Positions 14,099 through 23,146 are shown, counted from the stretch's first letter. The stretch is 24,552 bases of DNA from an uncultured Planctomycetota bacterium (GCA_902797455.1 CADBTE010000187.1:1-24552); one strand, 5' to 3'. Program-made: numbers and translations. The notes: a model not told the origin generated them from the letters alone.

Positions 14099-15610
14099 AT
14101 GACCTCCACTGCTCTTTCATCAAATGACCGCTGCTGCAACGACCGAGCGATAAACGATTTCGATGTCGCCATTATCGGCGCGGGGATTGTCGGCGCGGCG
14201 CTGTTTCGCGAACTGTCGCGCTATCGTGTCCGAATCGTTCTTCTGGAGCGCGAAAACGATGTCGCCCTGGGGGCCAGCCGGGCGAACTCGGCGATCGTCC
14301 ATTGCGGCTGCGACCCGAAGGCCGGCACGGCGATGGCCCGATTCAACACGGCGGGGAACCGAATGTTTCCCGAACTGTGCCGTCAGCTCGATGTCCCGTT
14401 CGTTCAAAACGGCTCGCTTATCTGCGCCTTCGGCGACGAGGAGCTTCCGGTGCTCAAGGCGCTGTTCGACAACGGACGCGCCAACGGTGTCGAGCACCTG
14501 GAAATACTCGACGCCGCTTCGGCCAGGGCGCTGGAGCCGAATTTGTCCTCCGCCGTGCGGGGCGCCCTTTTCGCGCCGACCGGCGGGATCGTCGGCCCCT
14601 ACGAACTGACCACCGCCCTGGCGGAAAACGGTGTCGTCAACGGGGGAGAGCTGCTGCTGAACTTCGACACGGCGGCGATTTCGCGAAGCGATAAAGGCCC
14701 CTTCACCGTCACCGCCGCCGACGGGCGAACGGTCACCGCGCGGTATGTCGTCAACGCCGCGGGAATCAACGCCGATAAGGTCCACAACCTCATCGCCCGG
14801 CCGACGTTCCAGATCCGTCCCCGCCGAGGAGAATATTATGTCTTCGACAAGTCGCAAGGGTCTTTGTTCGACCGAACCATCTTTGTCTGTCCGGGGAAAC
14901 TCGGCAAGGGGATTCTCGTCTCGCCGACGGTAAACGGCAACCTGATCGCCGGCCCGAACGCGCAGGACGGAATCGCCCGCGACGATACCGCCGTAACCGC
15001 CGCGGGGCTGGCCGAGGTGCGCGCCGGCGCTCAGCGCATTACCGAGGCGATCTCCTGGCGCGACACGATCCGCAACTTCGCGGGGCTTCGGGCGATTTCG
15101 ACCCGGGACGACTTCATCATCGAGGAAGCCCCCGATCAGAAGGGGTTCTTCGACTTGGCGGGAATCAAATCGCCGGGGCTCACCAGCGCCCCGGCCATCG
15201 CGCTGGCGGCGCGCGACCTGTTGGCCGACGCGGGATTGGAACTTGTCGAAAAGAAAGATTTCAATCCCAACCGTCACGAGACCCGATTCCTGTCGCTCCC
15301 GCCGCAGAAGCGGCGGGCCCTGGCCGAACGCGACAGTGCCTACGGCCGGATCGTCTGCCGCTGCGAGTCGATCACCGAGGGCGAGATCATCGAGTCGATC
15401 CGCCGCCCAGTCGGCGCCACGACGCTCGATGGCGTTAAGCGGCGCTGCCGCCCGGGAAGCGGCCGCTGCCAGGGGGGGTTCTGCTCGGTCCGCGTGCTGG
15501 AGATCCTCGCCCGCGAGCTGGGGAAAGATCAGCGTGAGATTCTTCAGGACAAAGCCGGTTCGTCGATCATCCTCGGCACTCGGGGACCAGTTCAAGGAGG
15601 CGACCAGTGA
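14099..15610 (+). CDS. GlpA-like FAD-dependent dehydrogenase with BFD-type [2Fe-2S] domain
   Basis: This 503-residue protein starts with a DAO-type FAD domain (VAIIGAGIVGAALFREL, GxGxxG at 27-32; LGASRANSAIVHCG) as in glycerol-3-phosphate and L-2-hydroxyglutarate dehydrogenases. The C-terminal Fer2-BFD domain has C420-x-C422, then C457-x4-C462 in GRCQGGFC; an extra C450 lies nearby. The protein fits the first subunit of the anaerobic GlpABC-like complex, oxidising glycerol 3-phosphate or a similar 2-hydroxyacid or polyol phosphate. About 20 residues precede the FAD domain, with three non-conserved features (Ser/Thr-rich, CC pair), so the start is uncertain and no clear Shine-Dalgarno is present. 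It overlaps the next gene by four bases. Substrate cannot be fixed from sequence. Confidence 0.9.
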   Translation: MTSTALSSNDRCCNDRAINDFDVAIIGAGIVGAALFRELSRYRVRIVLLERENDVALGASRANSAIVHCGCDPKAGTAMARFNTAGNRMFPELCRQLDVPFVQNGSLICAFGDEELPVLKALFDNGRANGVEHLEILDAASARALEPNLSSAVRGALFAPTGGIVGPYELTTALAENGVVNGGELLLNFDTAAISRSDKGPFTVTAADGRTVTARYVVNAAGINADKVHNLIARPTFQIRPRRGEYYVFDKSQGSLFDRTIFVCPGKLGKGILVSPTVNGNLIAGPNAQDGIARDDTAVTAAGLAEVRAGAQRITEAISWRDTIRNFAGLRAISTRDDFIIEEAPDQKGFFDLAGIKSPGLTSAPAIALAARDLLADAGLELVEKKDFNPNRHETRFLSLPPQKRRALAERDSAYGRIVCRCESITEGEIIESIRRPVGATTLDGVKRRCRPGSGRCQGGFCSVRVLEILARELGKDQREILQDKAGSSIILGTRGPVQGGDQ

Positions 15611-16905
15611 CACATACTGCCGAAAAAATCACGGTCGATCTGGCGATCGTCGGCGCGGGGCCGGCGGGCCTTGCCGCCGCCGTGGCCGCCTATGACAGCG
15701 GCGTGCGCGATATTCTCCTCCTCGAGCGGGACAAAGAACCGGGGGGGATCCTCAATCAGTGTATTCACAACGGTTTTGGTCTGCATGTCTTCGGCGAGGA
15801 GCTCACCGGCCCGCAGTACGCCGAACGGTTTGTCCGTCAGGCCGCCGAACGCGGAATCCCGATCCGGCTCCAGACGATGGTCCTCGATATCGAGGCGCCC
15901 GCCCCGCGGAAAGGGGCGCCGTTTCGCCTCCACGTCCTCGGTCCGCAGTTCGGCGACCAGACGATCGAGGCCAAGAGCGTCATCCTGGCGATGGGGTGCC
16001 GCGAGCGAACCCGCGGGGCGATCGGTATCCCGGGCGACCGTCCCTCCGGGGTCTTTACCGCCGGAACGGCGCAGCGGCTGATCAACCGCGAGGGGTTCTC
16101 GGTCGGGAAGCGTGCGGTGATTCTCGGCTCGGGCGACATCGGCCTGATTATGGCCCGCCGCCTGACACTCGAGGGGGCCAAGGTCCTGTGCGTCGTCGAG
16201 CTGATGCCGTACTCCAACGGCCTGGCCCGCAATATCGCCCAGTGCCTGAATGACTTCAACATTCCGCTTTATCTGTCGCACACCGTCACCGATATCAAAG
16301 GTCACGGCCGTTTAGAAGAAGTCACCATTTCCGAGGTCGACGCCAATCGCGCGCCCATTCCCGGGACCGAGAAAACATACCCCTGCGACACCCTCCTGCT
16401 GTCGGTCGGGCTGATCCCCGAAAACGAACTGACCCGCCTGGCCGGCGCGGCGATCGATCCGCGAACCGGCGGACCGCTGGTCTCGGAGGACCGCCAGACG
16501 AGTATCCCGGGGTTGTTTGCCTGCGGCAATGTTCTTCACGTCCACGACCTGGTCGACTTCGTCACCGGCGAGGCGTCCCGCGCCGGGAAAGGTGCCGCGG
16601 CGTATCTGGCCGGTGACGGCCGGGTGACCGCCGAAGAAGAATCGGTCGGCTTTATCCCGGGCCGGGGAATCAGCTACACCGTCCCCCACATGGTCGACCG
16701 CGCCGGCGCGCCGCAGTCGTTCACCGTCTTTATGCGGGTCCGCCAGCCGAAGCCCGACGGGGTGATCGTCATGAAAGACGCCGAGGGCACGGTTGTCAAG
16801 CGCTGGAAGCGTCCGCGTCTTGCCCCGGCCGAAATGGAAGAGCTCACCGTGACCCGAGAGATGATCGCCTCCGGCGGCTCGTACACGTTCGAGGTCGAGG
16901 AGTAA
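15607..16905 (+). CDS. NAD(P)/FAD-dependent oxidoreductase, second subunit of GlpA-like complex
   Basis: At 432 residues, it is a pyridine nucleotide-disulfide-type flavoprotein with two Rossmann motifs: an FAD site VGAGPAGLAAAV (15-26) and a second site ILGSGDIGLIMARR. LAMGCRERTRG and SIPGLFACGNVLHVHDLVDFV are typical for the partner of DUF1667 proteins. NQCIHNGFG is at the position where many members have a conserved cysteine. The start is GTG, well supported by AAGGAGG six bases upstream, and GTGA overlaps the stop of the preceding gene. Its role is probably to pass electrons between substrate flavin, iron-sulfur centre and NAD(P) or another carrier. The electron acceptor is not evident. 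Confidence 0.9.
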   Translation: MTHTAEKITVDLAIVGAGPAGLAAAVAAYDSGVRDILLLERDKEPGGILNQCIHNGFGLHVFGEELTGPQYAERFVRQAAERGIPIRLQTMVLDIEAPAPRKGAPFRLHVLGPQFGDQTIEAKSVILAMGCRERTRGAIGIPGDRPSGVFTAGTAQRLINREGFSVGKRAVILGSGDIGLIMARRLTLEGAKVLCVVELMPYSNGLARNIAQCLNDFNIPLYLSHTVTDIKGHGRLEEVTISEVDANRAPIPGTEKTYPCDTLLLSVGLIPENELTRLAGAAIDPRTGGPLVSEDRQTSIPGLFACGNVLHVHDLVDFVTGEASRAGKGAAAYLAGDGRVTAEEESVGFIPGRGISYTVPHMVDRAGAPQSFTVFMRVRQPKPDGVIVMKDAEGTVVKRWKRPRLAPAEMEELTVTREMIASGGSYTFEVEE

Positions 16906-16925
16906 ATTCTTACTGAGGTTTCCCG

Positions 16926-17282
16926 ATGGCAACATTTACCTGTATCACCTGCCCGCGCGGCTGCCTGCTCGAGGTCGATCCCGAGAAAAAAACCGTCGCC
17001 GGCAACCTCTGCCCCCGCGGGGAAACGTACGGCCTGGCCGAGGCGTGCCACCCGGTTCGGGTCCTCACCTCGACGGTCGCGGTCCGCGCCGCCGACGGGG
17101 CCCCCTACCCCGAGATGCTCCCGGTCCGAACCCAAACGGCAATCCCCAAGGGGCTTCTTTCCCAGGCGATGGACGAGATTCGCGCCATCACGGTCACCCT
17201 GCCGGTCGAAATGGGAGAGGTCATCAAAGAGAATATCGCCGGAAGCGCTGTGGCGCTTATCGCCTCCCGCTCTTTGGGCTGA
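16926..17282 (+). CDS. DUF1667 domain protein, third member of the flavoprotein trio
   Basis: This 118-residue protein matches the DUF1667 family, which almost always follows the two flavoproteins upstream. Cysteines C6, C9, C13 (CITCPRGC), C29 (NLCPRGE) and C41 (EACHPVR) form a conserved cluster that could bind zinc or an iron-sulfur centre. The C-terminal part (TQTAIPKGLLSQAMDEI, LPVEMGEVIKENIAGSAVALIASR) is typical. Family knowledge suggests a small electron-transfer or scaffold subunit; no enzyme activity is established. It starts 20 bases after the second flavoprotein gene, with GAGG seven bases before the ATG, and ends the probable operon. Confidence 0.9.
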   Translation: MATFTCITCPRGCLLEVDPEKKTVAGNLCPRGETYGLAEACHPVRVLTSTVAVRAADGAPYPEMLPVRTQTAIPKGLLSQAMDEIRAITVTLPVEMGEVIKENIAGSAVALIASRSLG

Positions 17283-17322
17283 GCGTTCTTTGAGCTTAAC
17301 AGATCCCGGCGGGGCAAGTCCC

Positions 17323-17351
17323 TTGCCAAAGAGCCGGCTTGGCGCGACAAT
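17323..17351 (+). promoter_or_regulatory. Possible promoter of proS
   Basis: TTGCCA (17323-17328) and GACAAT (17346-17351) are 17 bases apart in the 143-base gap ahead of proS. No terminator is seen after the DUF1667 gene, so read-through is also possible. Confidence 0.5.
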
Positions 17352-17425
17352 AAAGACAGGATATTTCCGCCATAACCAACAAAAAAATATCAACCGATCA
17401 ACCTACCGCAAGGAGTCCAAGAGAA

Positions 17426-19207
17426 ATGAAGTGGTCCCAGACGCTTATCCCGACAATGAAAGAGATCCCCGACGGAGCGGAGATTCCGAGCCATATCTTA
17501 ATGCTCCGGGCCGGGTTGATTTCGCAGGTGATGGCCGGCGCCTACTCCTATCTGCCCCTCGGCTGGAAGACGCTTCAAAAGGCGGTCTCGATCGTTCGCG
17601 AAGAGATGAACGCCGCCGGCTGTGTCGAGCTTCACCTCACCGCCCTGTGCCCTCAGTCGCTCTATGAACGGACCAACCGGGTCGAGGCGTTCGGCAACGT
17701 CCTTATCAAGACCGACTTGAACCGCGCCGGCAAAAAGACTCCCGTCGTCTTCTGCCCCACCCACGAGGAAGAGATCACCGACCTGGTCAGCCGCTACATT
17801 TCGAGCTACCGCCAGCTTCCGATCACTTTGTACCAAATCCAAACGAAGTTCCGCAACGAGGAGCGTCCGAAGTTCGGGATTCTGCGCACCAGCGAATTCC
17901 TAATGAAAGACGCCTACAGCTTCCATACCTCGATCGAATCGCTCAACCAGCGCTACGAGGCGATGTACAACGCCTACTGCAGGACCTTCACCCGCTGCGG
18001 TCTTCCGTTCCTCCCGGTCGAGGCCGAGTCGGGCCCGATCGGCGGCGACGCCTCGCACGAGTTTATGATCCCCTCGGCCAACGGTGAGGACAAAGTCGTT
18101 CACTGCCCCAAGTGCGGCTACTCCGCCAATACCGAAAAGGCCGAAATCGGCGGGACCGGCCCGGCCGGTCCCGATCCCGAGGCCGTGCTCAAGGAAACCG
18201 CCGAGATCGATACCCCCGAGGCCCACACCATCGAGCAGGTGTGCGCCTTCCTCAAGGCCAAGCCGAAGAAGCTCATCAAGACGCTCATCTATACCGCCGA
18301 CGGCACGCCGGTCGCCGTCCTGGTTCGCGGCGATCACGACGTGAACGAAAACAAGCTTCGCCGCCTGCTGGGCGCCGATAAGCTCGAGCTGGCCGATCCC
18401 GAGACGATCGAAAAGGTCACCGGCGCGCCGGTCGGCTTCGCCGGTCCGGTCGGGATGGCGCAGAAGGTTCGCATCGTCGCCGACTACACCGTCCGCGGCA
18501 TGTCCAACGCCATTGTCGGGGCGAACAAAAAAGACAAGCACCGTGTCAACGTCAACCTGGGACGTGATTTCGAGGTCGAGACCTTCGCCGATCTGCGCAA
18601 CGCCGAGGCGGGGGATATCTGCCCGCGCTGCGGCGATACGATGACGATCAAAAACGCCATCGAGGTCGGGCACGTGTTCAAACTTGGCACAAAATACACC
18701 AAGGCGCTCGCCGCCAACTACCTCGACGAGACCGGCGAGACCCCAAAGACCATCATTATGGGCTGCTACGGCATCGGCGTGAACCGAATCATCGCCGGTC
18801 TGGCCGAAACCAGCTGGGACGATTCCGGTCTGATCTGGCCGGTCGCCGTGTGCCCCTACGAGGTCAATGTCTGCCCGGTCAAGGTGACCGATCCGGCCAG
18901 CGCCGAGGCCGCCGAAAAACTCCACGGCGAGCTTCTGGGGCTCGGGGTCGACGTGATCCTCGACGACCGCGACCAGCGTCCGGGCGTGAAATTCAAAGAT
19001 TCCGATCTGATCGGCTTCCCGCTTCGGGTGACCATCGGCGCCAAGGCGCTGGCCGAGGGTAAGGTCGAGGTCAAGTGGCGCTGGGAGAAAGACCCGGTTC
19101 TCCTTCCGCTGGAAACCGCCGCCAAAGAGATTGCCGCTTTGATCGCCGACGAGAAGGCCGGCGGCAAACGCTTCGCCGAGGCGATGAAAAAGCGCCAGAA
19201 CGCCTAA
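17426..19207 (+). CDS. proS: Prolyl-tRNA synthetase, bacterial type
   Basis: This class II synthetase charges tRNA-Pro with proline. The length of 593 residues fits the long bacterial form (about 570-600) with an INS editing domain. The N terminus MKWSQTLIPTMKEIP and SHILMLRAGLISQVMAGAYSYLPLG are classical. Motif 2 is in QTKFRNEERPKFGILRTSEFLMKDAYSFH. The YbaK-like editing domain runs about 220-400 (VLVRGDHDVNENKLRRLL, GFAGPVG), flanked by cysteine pairs CPKCGY and CPRCGD. Motif 3 is GCYGIGVNRIIAGLAE, and the anticodon-binding domain follows (DDRDQRPGVKFKDSDLIGFPLRVTIG). AAGGAG ten bases upstream supports the ATG. A 39-base gap separates it from xylA on the same strand. Confidence 0.97.
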   Translation: MKWSQTLIPTMKEIPDGAEIPSHILMLRAGLISQVMAGAYSYLPLGWKTLQKAVSIVREEMNAAGCVELHLTALCPQSLYERTNRVEAFGNVLIKTDLNRAGKKTPVVFCPTHEEEITDLVSRYISSYRQLPITLYQIQTKFRNEERPKFGILRTSEFLMKDAYSFHTSIESLNQRYEAMYNAYCRTFTRCGLPFLPVEAESGPIGGDASHEFMIPSANGEDKVVHCPKCGYSANTEKAEIGGTGPAGPDPEAVLKETAEIDTPEAHTIEQVCAFLKAKPKKLIKTLIYTADGTPVAVLVRGDHDVNENKLRRLLGADKLELADPETIEKVTGAPVGFAGPVGMAQKVRIVADYTVRGMSNAIVGANKKDKHRVNVNLGRDFEVETFADLRNAEAGDICPRCGDTMTIKNAIEVGHVFKLGTKYTKALAANYLDETGETPKTIIMGCYGIGVNRIIAGLAETSWDDSGLIWPVAVCPYEVNVCPVKVTDPASAEAAEKLHGELLGLGVDVILDDRDQRPGVKFKDSDLIGFPLRVTIGAKALAEGKVEVKWRWEKDPVLLPLETAAKEIAALIADEKAGGKRFAEAMKKRQNA

Positions 19208-19246
19208 GTTTTCCCCACACTTCTATCAATGAAGGAGAAAAGAACA

Positions 19247-20566
19247 ATGCCCGAATTCTTCCAGGTCCCCAAAATCCCGTTCGAGGGTCCCAAATCGACT
19301 AATCCCCTGGCGTTTCGTTTCTACAATCCCGACGAGGAGATCGAGGGAAAAACCATGCGCGATCATCTTCGCTTCGCCTGCGCCTTCTGGCACACGATGC
19401 GGATGAACGGCAGCGACCCGTTCGGTTCGGCGACGATGCTGCGCCCCTGGGACGACGGGACCGACTCGATCGAGAACGCCCGCAAGCGGGTCCGGGTCTT
19501 CTTCGAGTTCCTCGAAAAGATGTCGATCCCGTTCTACTGCTTCCACGACCGCGACGTGGCCCCGGAAGGGGCGACGTTCGCCGAGAGCTGCAAAAACCTC
19601 GATCAGGTGGTCGAGGTCTTTAAGGAAGAGTCCCAGCGCACCGGCGTAAAGATGCTCTGGGGAACGGCCAACCTTTTCAATCACCCCCGCTTTATGCACG
19701 GCGCCGCGACCAGCCCCAACGCCGACGCTTTCGCCTATGCCGCCGCGCAGGTAAAAAAGGCGATCGAGGTGACCAAAGAACTCGGCGGCACCGGCTACAC
19801 CTTCTGGGGCGGGCGCGAGGGCTACCAGTGTATCTGGAACACCGACATGAAGCGCGAGACCGAGCATCTGGCGGCCTTCATGCACATGGCGGTCGATTAC
19901 GCCAAGAAGATCGGCTTCACCGGGCAGTTCTACTTCGAGCCGAAACCGAAGGAACCGACGAAGCACCAGTACGACTTCGACTGCGCCGCCTGCATTAACT
20001 TCCTGCGGGCCTACGGGTTGGAAAAAGATGTCAAAATGAACATCGAGACCAACCACGCCACCCTCGCCGGACACAACGTCGAGCACGAGCTGGAATACGC
20101 CGCCTCGCAGGGGTTCCTCGGCTCGGTCGACGCCAACGCCGGCGACACCCTCCTCGGCTGGGATACCGACCAGTTCCCGACCGACGTCTACATGACGACC
20201 AAGATGATGCTCGTCATTATGAAATACGGCGGCTTCACCACGGGCGGTCTGAACTTCGACGCCAAGGTCCGCCGCGAGTCGTTCGAGCCGATCGATCTGT
20301 TCTACGCCCATATCGGCGGAATGGACGCTTTTGCCAAGGGGCTGAAGATCGCCGCGGCGATGCGCGCCTCCGGCGAGCTGGAAGCGATGAAGAACGCCCG
20401 CTACCAGTCGTGGGACAGCGGTATCGGCGCGTCGATCGAGGCGGGGAAAGAATCGTTCGAGTCCCTCTTCGATTACATGATGGCCAAGGGGAACGCCGAC
20501 GCGAATGTCTCGGGCCGCCAGGAGCTTTTCGAGAACATCGTCAACCGCTATCTGTTCGATAACTGA
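19247..20566 (+). CDS. xylA: Xylose isomerase
   Basis: This enzyme converts D-xylose to D-xylulose (and glucose to fructose). The length of 439 residues marks class II (E. coli-type). All metal and catalytic residues are seen: H100 and D103 in CFHDRD, E231 and K233 in FEPKPKEP, E267 and H270 in IETNHATLAGH, D295, D306, D308 (SVDANAGD, GWDTDQFP) and D338. These are one position lower than E. coli numbering. An ATG six codons upstream (19229) is rejected because the GGAG ribosome site for 19247 lies inside that extension. No xylulokinase or transporter is next to it, so a wider pentose pathway must be encoded elsewhere. It probably shares a transcript with proS, then a strong terminator follows. 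Confidence 0.97.
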   Translation: MPEFFQVPKIPFEGPKSTNPLAFRFYNPDEEIEGKTMRDHLRFACAFWHTMRMNGSDPFGSATMLRPWDDGTDSIENARKRVRVFFEFLEKMSIPFYCFHDRDVAPEGATFAESCKNLDQVVEVFKEESQRTGVKMLWGTANLFNHPRFMHGAATSPNADAFAYAAAQVKKAIEVTKELGGTGYTFWGGREGYQCIWNTDMKRETEHLAAFMHMAVDYAKKIGFTGQFYFEPKPKEPTKHQYDFDCAACINFLRAYGLEKDVKMNIETNHATLAGHNVEHELEYAASQGFLGSVDANAGDTLLGWDTDQFPTDVYMTTKMMLVIMKYGGFTTGGLNFDAKVRRESFEPIDLFYAHIGGMDAFAKGLKIAAAMRASGELEAMKNARYQSWDSGIGASIEAGKESFESLFDYMMAKGNADANVSGRQELFENIVNRYLFDN

Positions 20567-20615
20567 TCCGCTTGACGGTTGAGCGCAAGCTCTCCCGAGC
20601 GCGAACGGCCGCGAT

Positions 20616-20661
20616 AAAAAAACCGCCGGTCCCCTTCGTCCAAAGGGGGCCGGCGGTTTTT
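20616..20661. terminator. Bidirectional terminator between xylA and the ABC-F gene
   Basis: A 19-bp stem (20618-20636 with 20643-20661, one G-U pair) includes CCGCCGG/CCGGCGG and is flanked by seven A (20616-20622) on one side and five T on the other. It serves both convergent genes. Confidence 0.93.
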
Positions 20662-20682
20662 CTTCGTATCTGTCGATATTAT

Positions 20683-22809
20683 CTACCAGTTCAGCTCCGA
20701 GGCCTCTTCCCAATGCTCGTAGAGCTGTTTAATCTTCTCTTGCTCTTCGGTGAGCTCTTGGTTAATCCGCTTCATTTTTTCGCCGTCTCGAACCACCTCG
20801 GGCTTGAGAAGCTCCTCGTTCAATTCCATAACACGGGTCTCGCGGATGAAGATCTCCTCCTCGATATCGCTCACCTTTCGGTAGGGGAACTTCCGTTTGC
20901 GCTTCGCGCCGCCGGCGGATTTCTTCCCCGCGTTAAGCTCTTTTTCCCACTGGTGCTGCGCCTCGGAGCGGCTGTAATCTTTCTTGGGGGGAACCGGCGG
21001 CATCGACGCACGCGAGGCGCCCGACTCGGCGCCGGACGGCTTGGAGAAACCCTTTTTCTTAGGCGGATTTTTCTTGGGGGGCTCTTTTTGGGGTGGTTCT
21101 TTGCGCCGGGACCGGGAATCGGCGGCACTGCCGCTGTTCTTGGGCGGGTTCTTCCGAGGTTCGTCGAGCGCGCCGGCCAGGAAGGGGTCGGCCATCAGCC
21201 CCTTGGCGACACGGTCACGGAACGTGGAGTAGTTCCCCTCGATCACCTGGAACCGCGCATTCGGCTGAATGATCAGCAGGTGGTCGGCGGTGCGGTCGAC
21301 AAAGTAGCGGTCGTGACTGATGAACAGAACCGTCCCATCGAACGAGCGAATCGCCCGCTCCAGCGCGGCGCGGGCCCACAGATCGAGGTGGTTCGTCGGC
21401 TCGTCGAGGACCATCACGTTTGGGTCGCTGGCGGAGAGTTTCGCCAGCGCCGCCCGGCAGCGCTGACCGCCGCTTAAGCTCGCCACCGTCTGGAGCTGCT
21501 GATCTTGCGTCAGGCCGAAAGAACCGAGAAGCTTGCGGCGGGCCAGGTCCTCAAAGACCTTTTTCTCGGGACGGATCGCCTCGACCACCGCAAGAGCGTC
21601 GTCGAGAAGATGAAGATGCTGGTCGAAGTAGCCGATCTTGACCCCCTGCCCATGCTGAACCTGCCCGGAATCGGGCTCGATCTCTTTGAGGAGACACTTA
21701 AGCAGCGTCGTTTTGCCGCAGCCGTTCGGCCCGAGGATCGCCCAGCGCTGTCCCCGCTCGATCGAGAGGGTCAGATCGCGAAACAGAGGACGGTCGAACC
21801 CTTTGGAAAGACCGTCGACCCGGAAGACGATATCTCCGGTGCGCGACGCGGGAGGAAAGTGGAACTCGGGAGTAGAGATTTTCCTCGGCGGATCGACCGG
21901 CTCTTCCTCGAGACGGGCGAGCTTTTTGCGACGGTCCTCGGCCTGTGCGGCCTTCATCCCGTAGTGATGCCGGCGAATGAAATCTTTCGCCTTTTCGACC
22001 TCTTCGACGTACTTCTCGTAGGTCCGTGTCTGAACCAGGAGACGCTCGTCTTTAAGCGTGGTGTACTTCGAGAAGTTCCCGGGATACTCGTCGACGGTGC
22101 CAAAGTACAGCTCCAGGGTCCGATTCGTCACCCGATCGAGAAAGTAGCGGTCGTGGCTGACCAAGACCACCGCGGCGCTGCTGGCCGCCAAGAACTGCTC
22201 CAACCATTCGGTCGCCGCCAAGTCGAGGTGGTTCGACGGCTCGTCGAGGAGCATAATCTCCGGCTCGGCCAGCAGGAGCTTCGCCAGCCCGAGACGGTTG
22301 AGTTCCCCGCCGCTGAAGGAGGAAGCGGGACGGTCAAATTCTTCGTCGGTAAAACCGACTCCGTGCAGAATACGGTCGATACGATAGTCGAGATTATAGG
22401 CATCTTTGCGGGCGAGCTCTTCGTGGATCCGGTCAAAGCGGCGCGCCAGCCGTTCGTGCTCCACAGGATCCCGCTGGTCGGCAAGGCGCTCGGCGATCTG
22501 CTCGGCCTCTTTCCCGATAGCGTAAAGATGCTCCAGCGCCGAGCGCGCCTCTTGGCGAAGCGTCACCCCCTCGGCTATTTGGGGGCGCTGCTCCAGATAA
22601 CCGATCAGGACGTCGTTCGGCTTTTCGATCTCGCCCCGTTCGCTCTCTTCACGGCCGGCTAAGATATTCAGCAGCGTCGTCTTCCCGCAGCCGTTTGGCC
22701 CAATCAGGCCGATTTTATCCCCCTCCCGAATCTGGAAAGAGACGTCGGACAGAACCGGCTCGGGACCAAAGTGTTTGCGCAGGTGACTTGCGGTGAGAAT
22801 GACGGCCAT
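20683..22809 (-). CDS. ABC-F family ATPase (Uup-like)
   Basis: ABC-F proteins are soluble twin-ATPase factors that act on the ribosome. This 708-residue member has Walker A GPNGCGKTT at 37-45 and 360-368, signature motifs SSFSGGEL (163-170) and ASLSGGQR (443-450), and Walker B LLDEPSNHLDL and VLDEPTNHLDL, each followed by the SHDRYF switch. The inter-domain linker (about 245-320) is the usual charged helical PtIM region. After the second ATPase, residues 550-640 are a Pro/Lys-rich, probably disordered spacer, then a Uup-type coiled coil (about 641-705, FPYRKVSDIEEEI). The start MAVIL at 22809 is chosen because the frame's earlier ATG (22911) lies inside the -35 box of the likely promoter. Housekeeping or antibiotic-protection role cannot be separated from sequence. 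Confidence 0.93.
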   Translation of the reverse strand: MAVILTASHLRKHFGPEPVLSDVSFQIREGDKIGLIGPNGCGKTTLLNILAGREESERGEIEKPNDVLIGYLEQRPQIAEGVTLRQEARSALEHLYAIGKEAEQIAERLADQRDPVEHERLARRFDRIHEELARKDAYNLDYRIDRILHGVGFTDEEFDRPASSFSGGELNRLGLAKLLLAEPEIMLLDEPSNHLDLAATEWLEQFLAASSAAVVLVSHDRYFLDRVTNRTLELYFGTVDEYPGNFSKYTTLKDERLLVQTRTYEKYVEEVEKAKDFIRRHHYGMKAAQAEDRRKKLARLEEEPVDPPRKISTPEFHFPPASRTGDIVFRVDGLSKGFDRPLFRDLTLSIERGQRWAILGPNGCGKTTLLKCLLKEIEPDSGQVQHGQGVKIGYFDQHLHLLDDALAVVEAIRPEKKVFEDLARRKLLGSFGLTQDQQLQTVASLSGGQRCRAALAKLSASDPNVMVLDEPTNHLDLWARAALERAIRSFDGTVLFISHDRYFVDRTADHLLIIQPNARFQVIEGNYSTFRDRVAKGLMADPFLAGALDEPRKNPPKNSGSAADSRSRRKEPPQKEPPKKNPPKKKGFSKPSGAESGASRASMPPVPPKKDYSRSEAQHQWEKELNAGKKSAGGAKRKRKFPYRKVSDIEEEIFIRETRVMELNEELLKPEVVRDGEKMKRINQELTEEQEKIKQLYEHWEEASELNW

Positions 22810-22882
22810 AGATACTCTTGCGAAAGAACCCGTAGATACACACGCGCGGACAGAAAATAACCGCCCGACGCTCTGCGTGCCT

Positions 22883-22911
22883 ATTTTATCGAGAAAAAGC
22901 GCTTTTTTCAA
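22883..22911 (-). promoter_or_regulatory. Promoter of the ABC-F gene
   Basis: On the minus strand TTGAAA (22911-22906) and TAAAAT (22888-22883) are 17 bases apart, the same hexamers and spacing as the promoter at 1422-1450. A start near 22876 gives a leader of about 67 bases. Confidence 0.7.
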
Positions 22912-23086
22912 GGGTCTTGGCTAACCGTTCCCCTTCTCTTTCGCGGGATAGGGACGGGGTGAAAACCGCGGATTCAGAGGTGCCATGAAATAAAACAAAA
23001 CCTGAAAAGACCGCTTTAAAAGAAAAACTTATCTTACCGCAAGGATTTTTCATAAAAAAATTTTTAGAAAATTGGGCGTCGTGCTG

Positions 23087-23114
23087 TTACCAAAAAGAAA
23101 ATCTAAGTTATAAT
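23087..23114 (+). promoter_or_regulatory. Possible promoter of the IS630-type HTH gene
   Basis: A perfect TATAAT (23109-23114) is preceded after 16 bases by TTACCA (23087-23092), a modest -35. The start would be about 25 bases ahead of the ATG at 23147. Confidence 0.55.
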
Positions 23115-23146
23115 AGAGGCGTTCATTTATCGAAAGGTTACCCAAA

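Larger units (their letters stand above)
22810..23146. other. Intergenic region between divergent ABC-F and HTH genes
   Basis: These 337 bases hold the promoter of the ABC-F gene (22883-22911) and a weaker promoter ahead of the HTH gene (23087-23114). The part from about 22980 to 23110 is AT-rich, with A and T runs (23051-23065). No reading frame with a ribosome site or known RNA motif was seen. Confidence 0.6.

Noticed and set aside
14120..15613. Long minus-strand open frame opposite the FAD dehydrogenase
   Set aside because: Shadow of a clearly assigned gene; low-complexity Arg/Gly/Asp composition and no family match.
19229..19246. Six-residue extension of xylose isomerase
   Set aside because: The Shine-Dalgarno for the ATG at 19247 is inside this stretch, and family alignment fits the later start.
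19226..20713. Long minus-strand open frame opposite xylA
   Set aside because: Shadow frame, crosses the terminator hairpin and has no recognisable motif.
22810..22911. 34-residue N-terminal extension of the ABC-F protein
   Set aside because: Its ATG lies within the -35 box of the likely promoter, and ABC-F proteins start like the MAVIL form.
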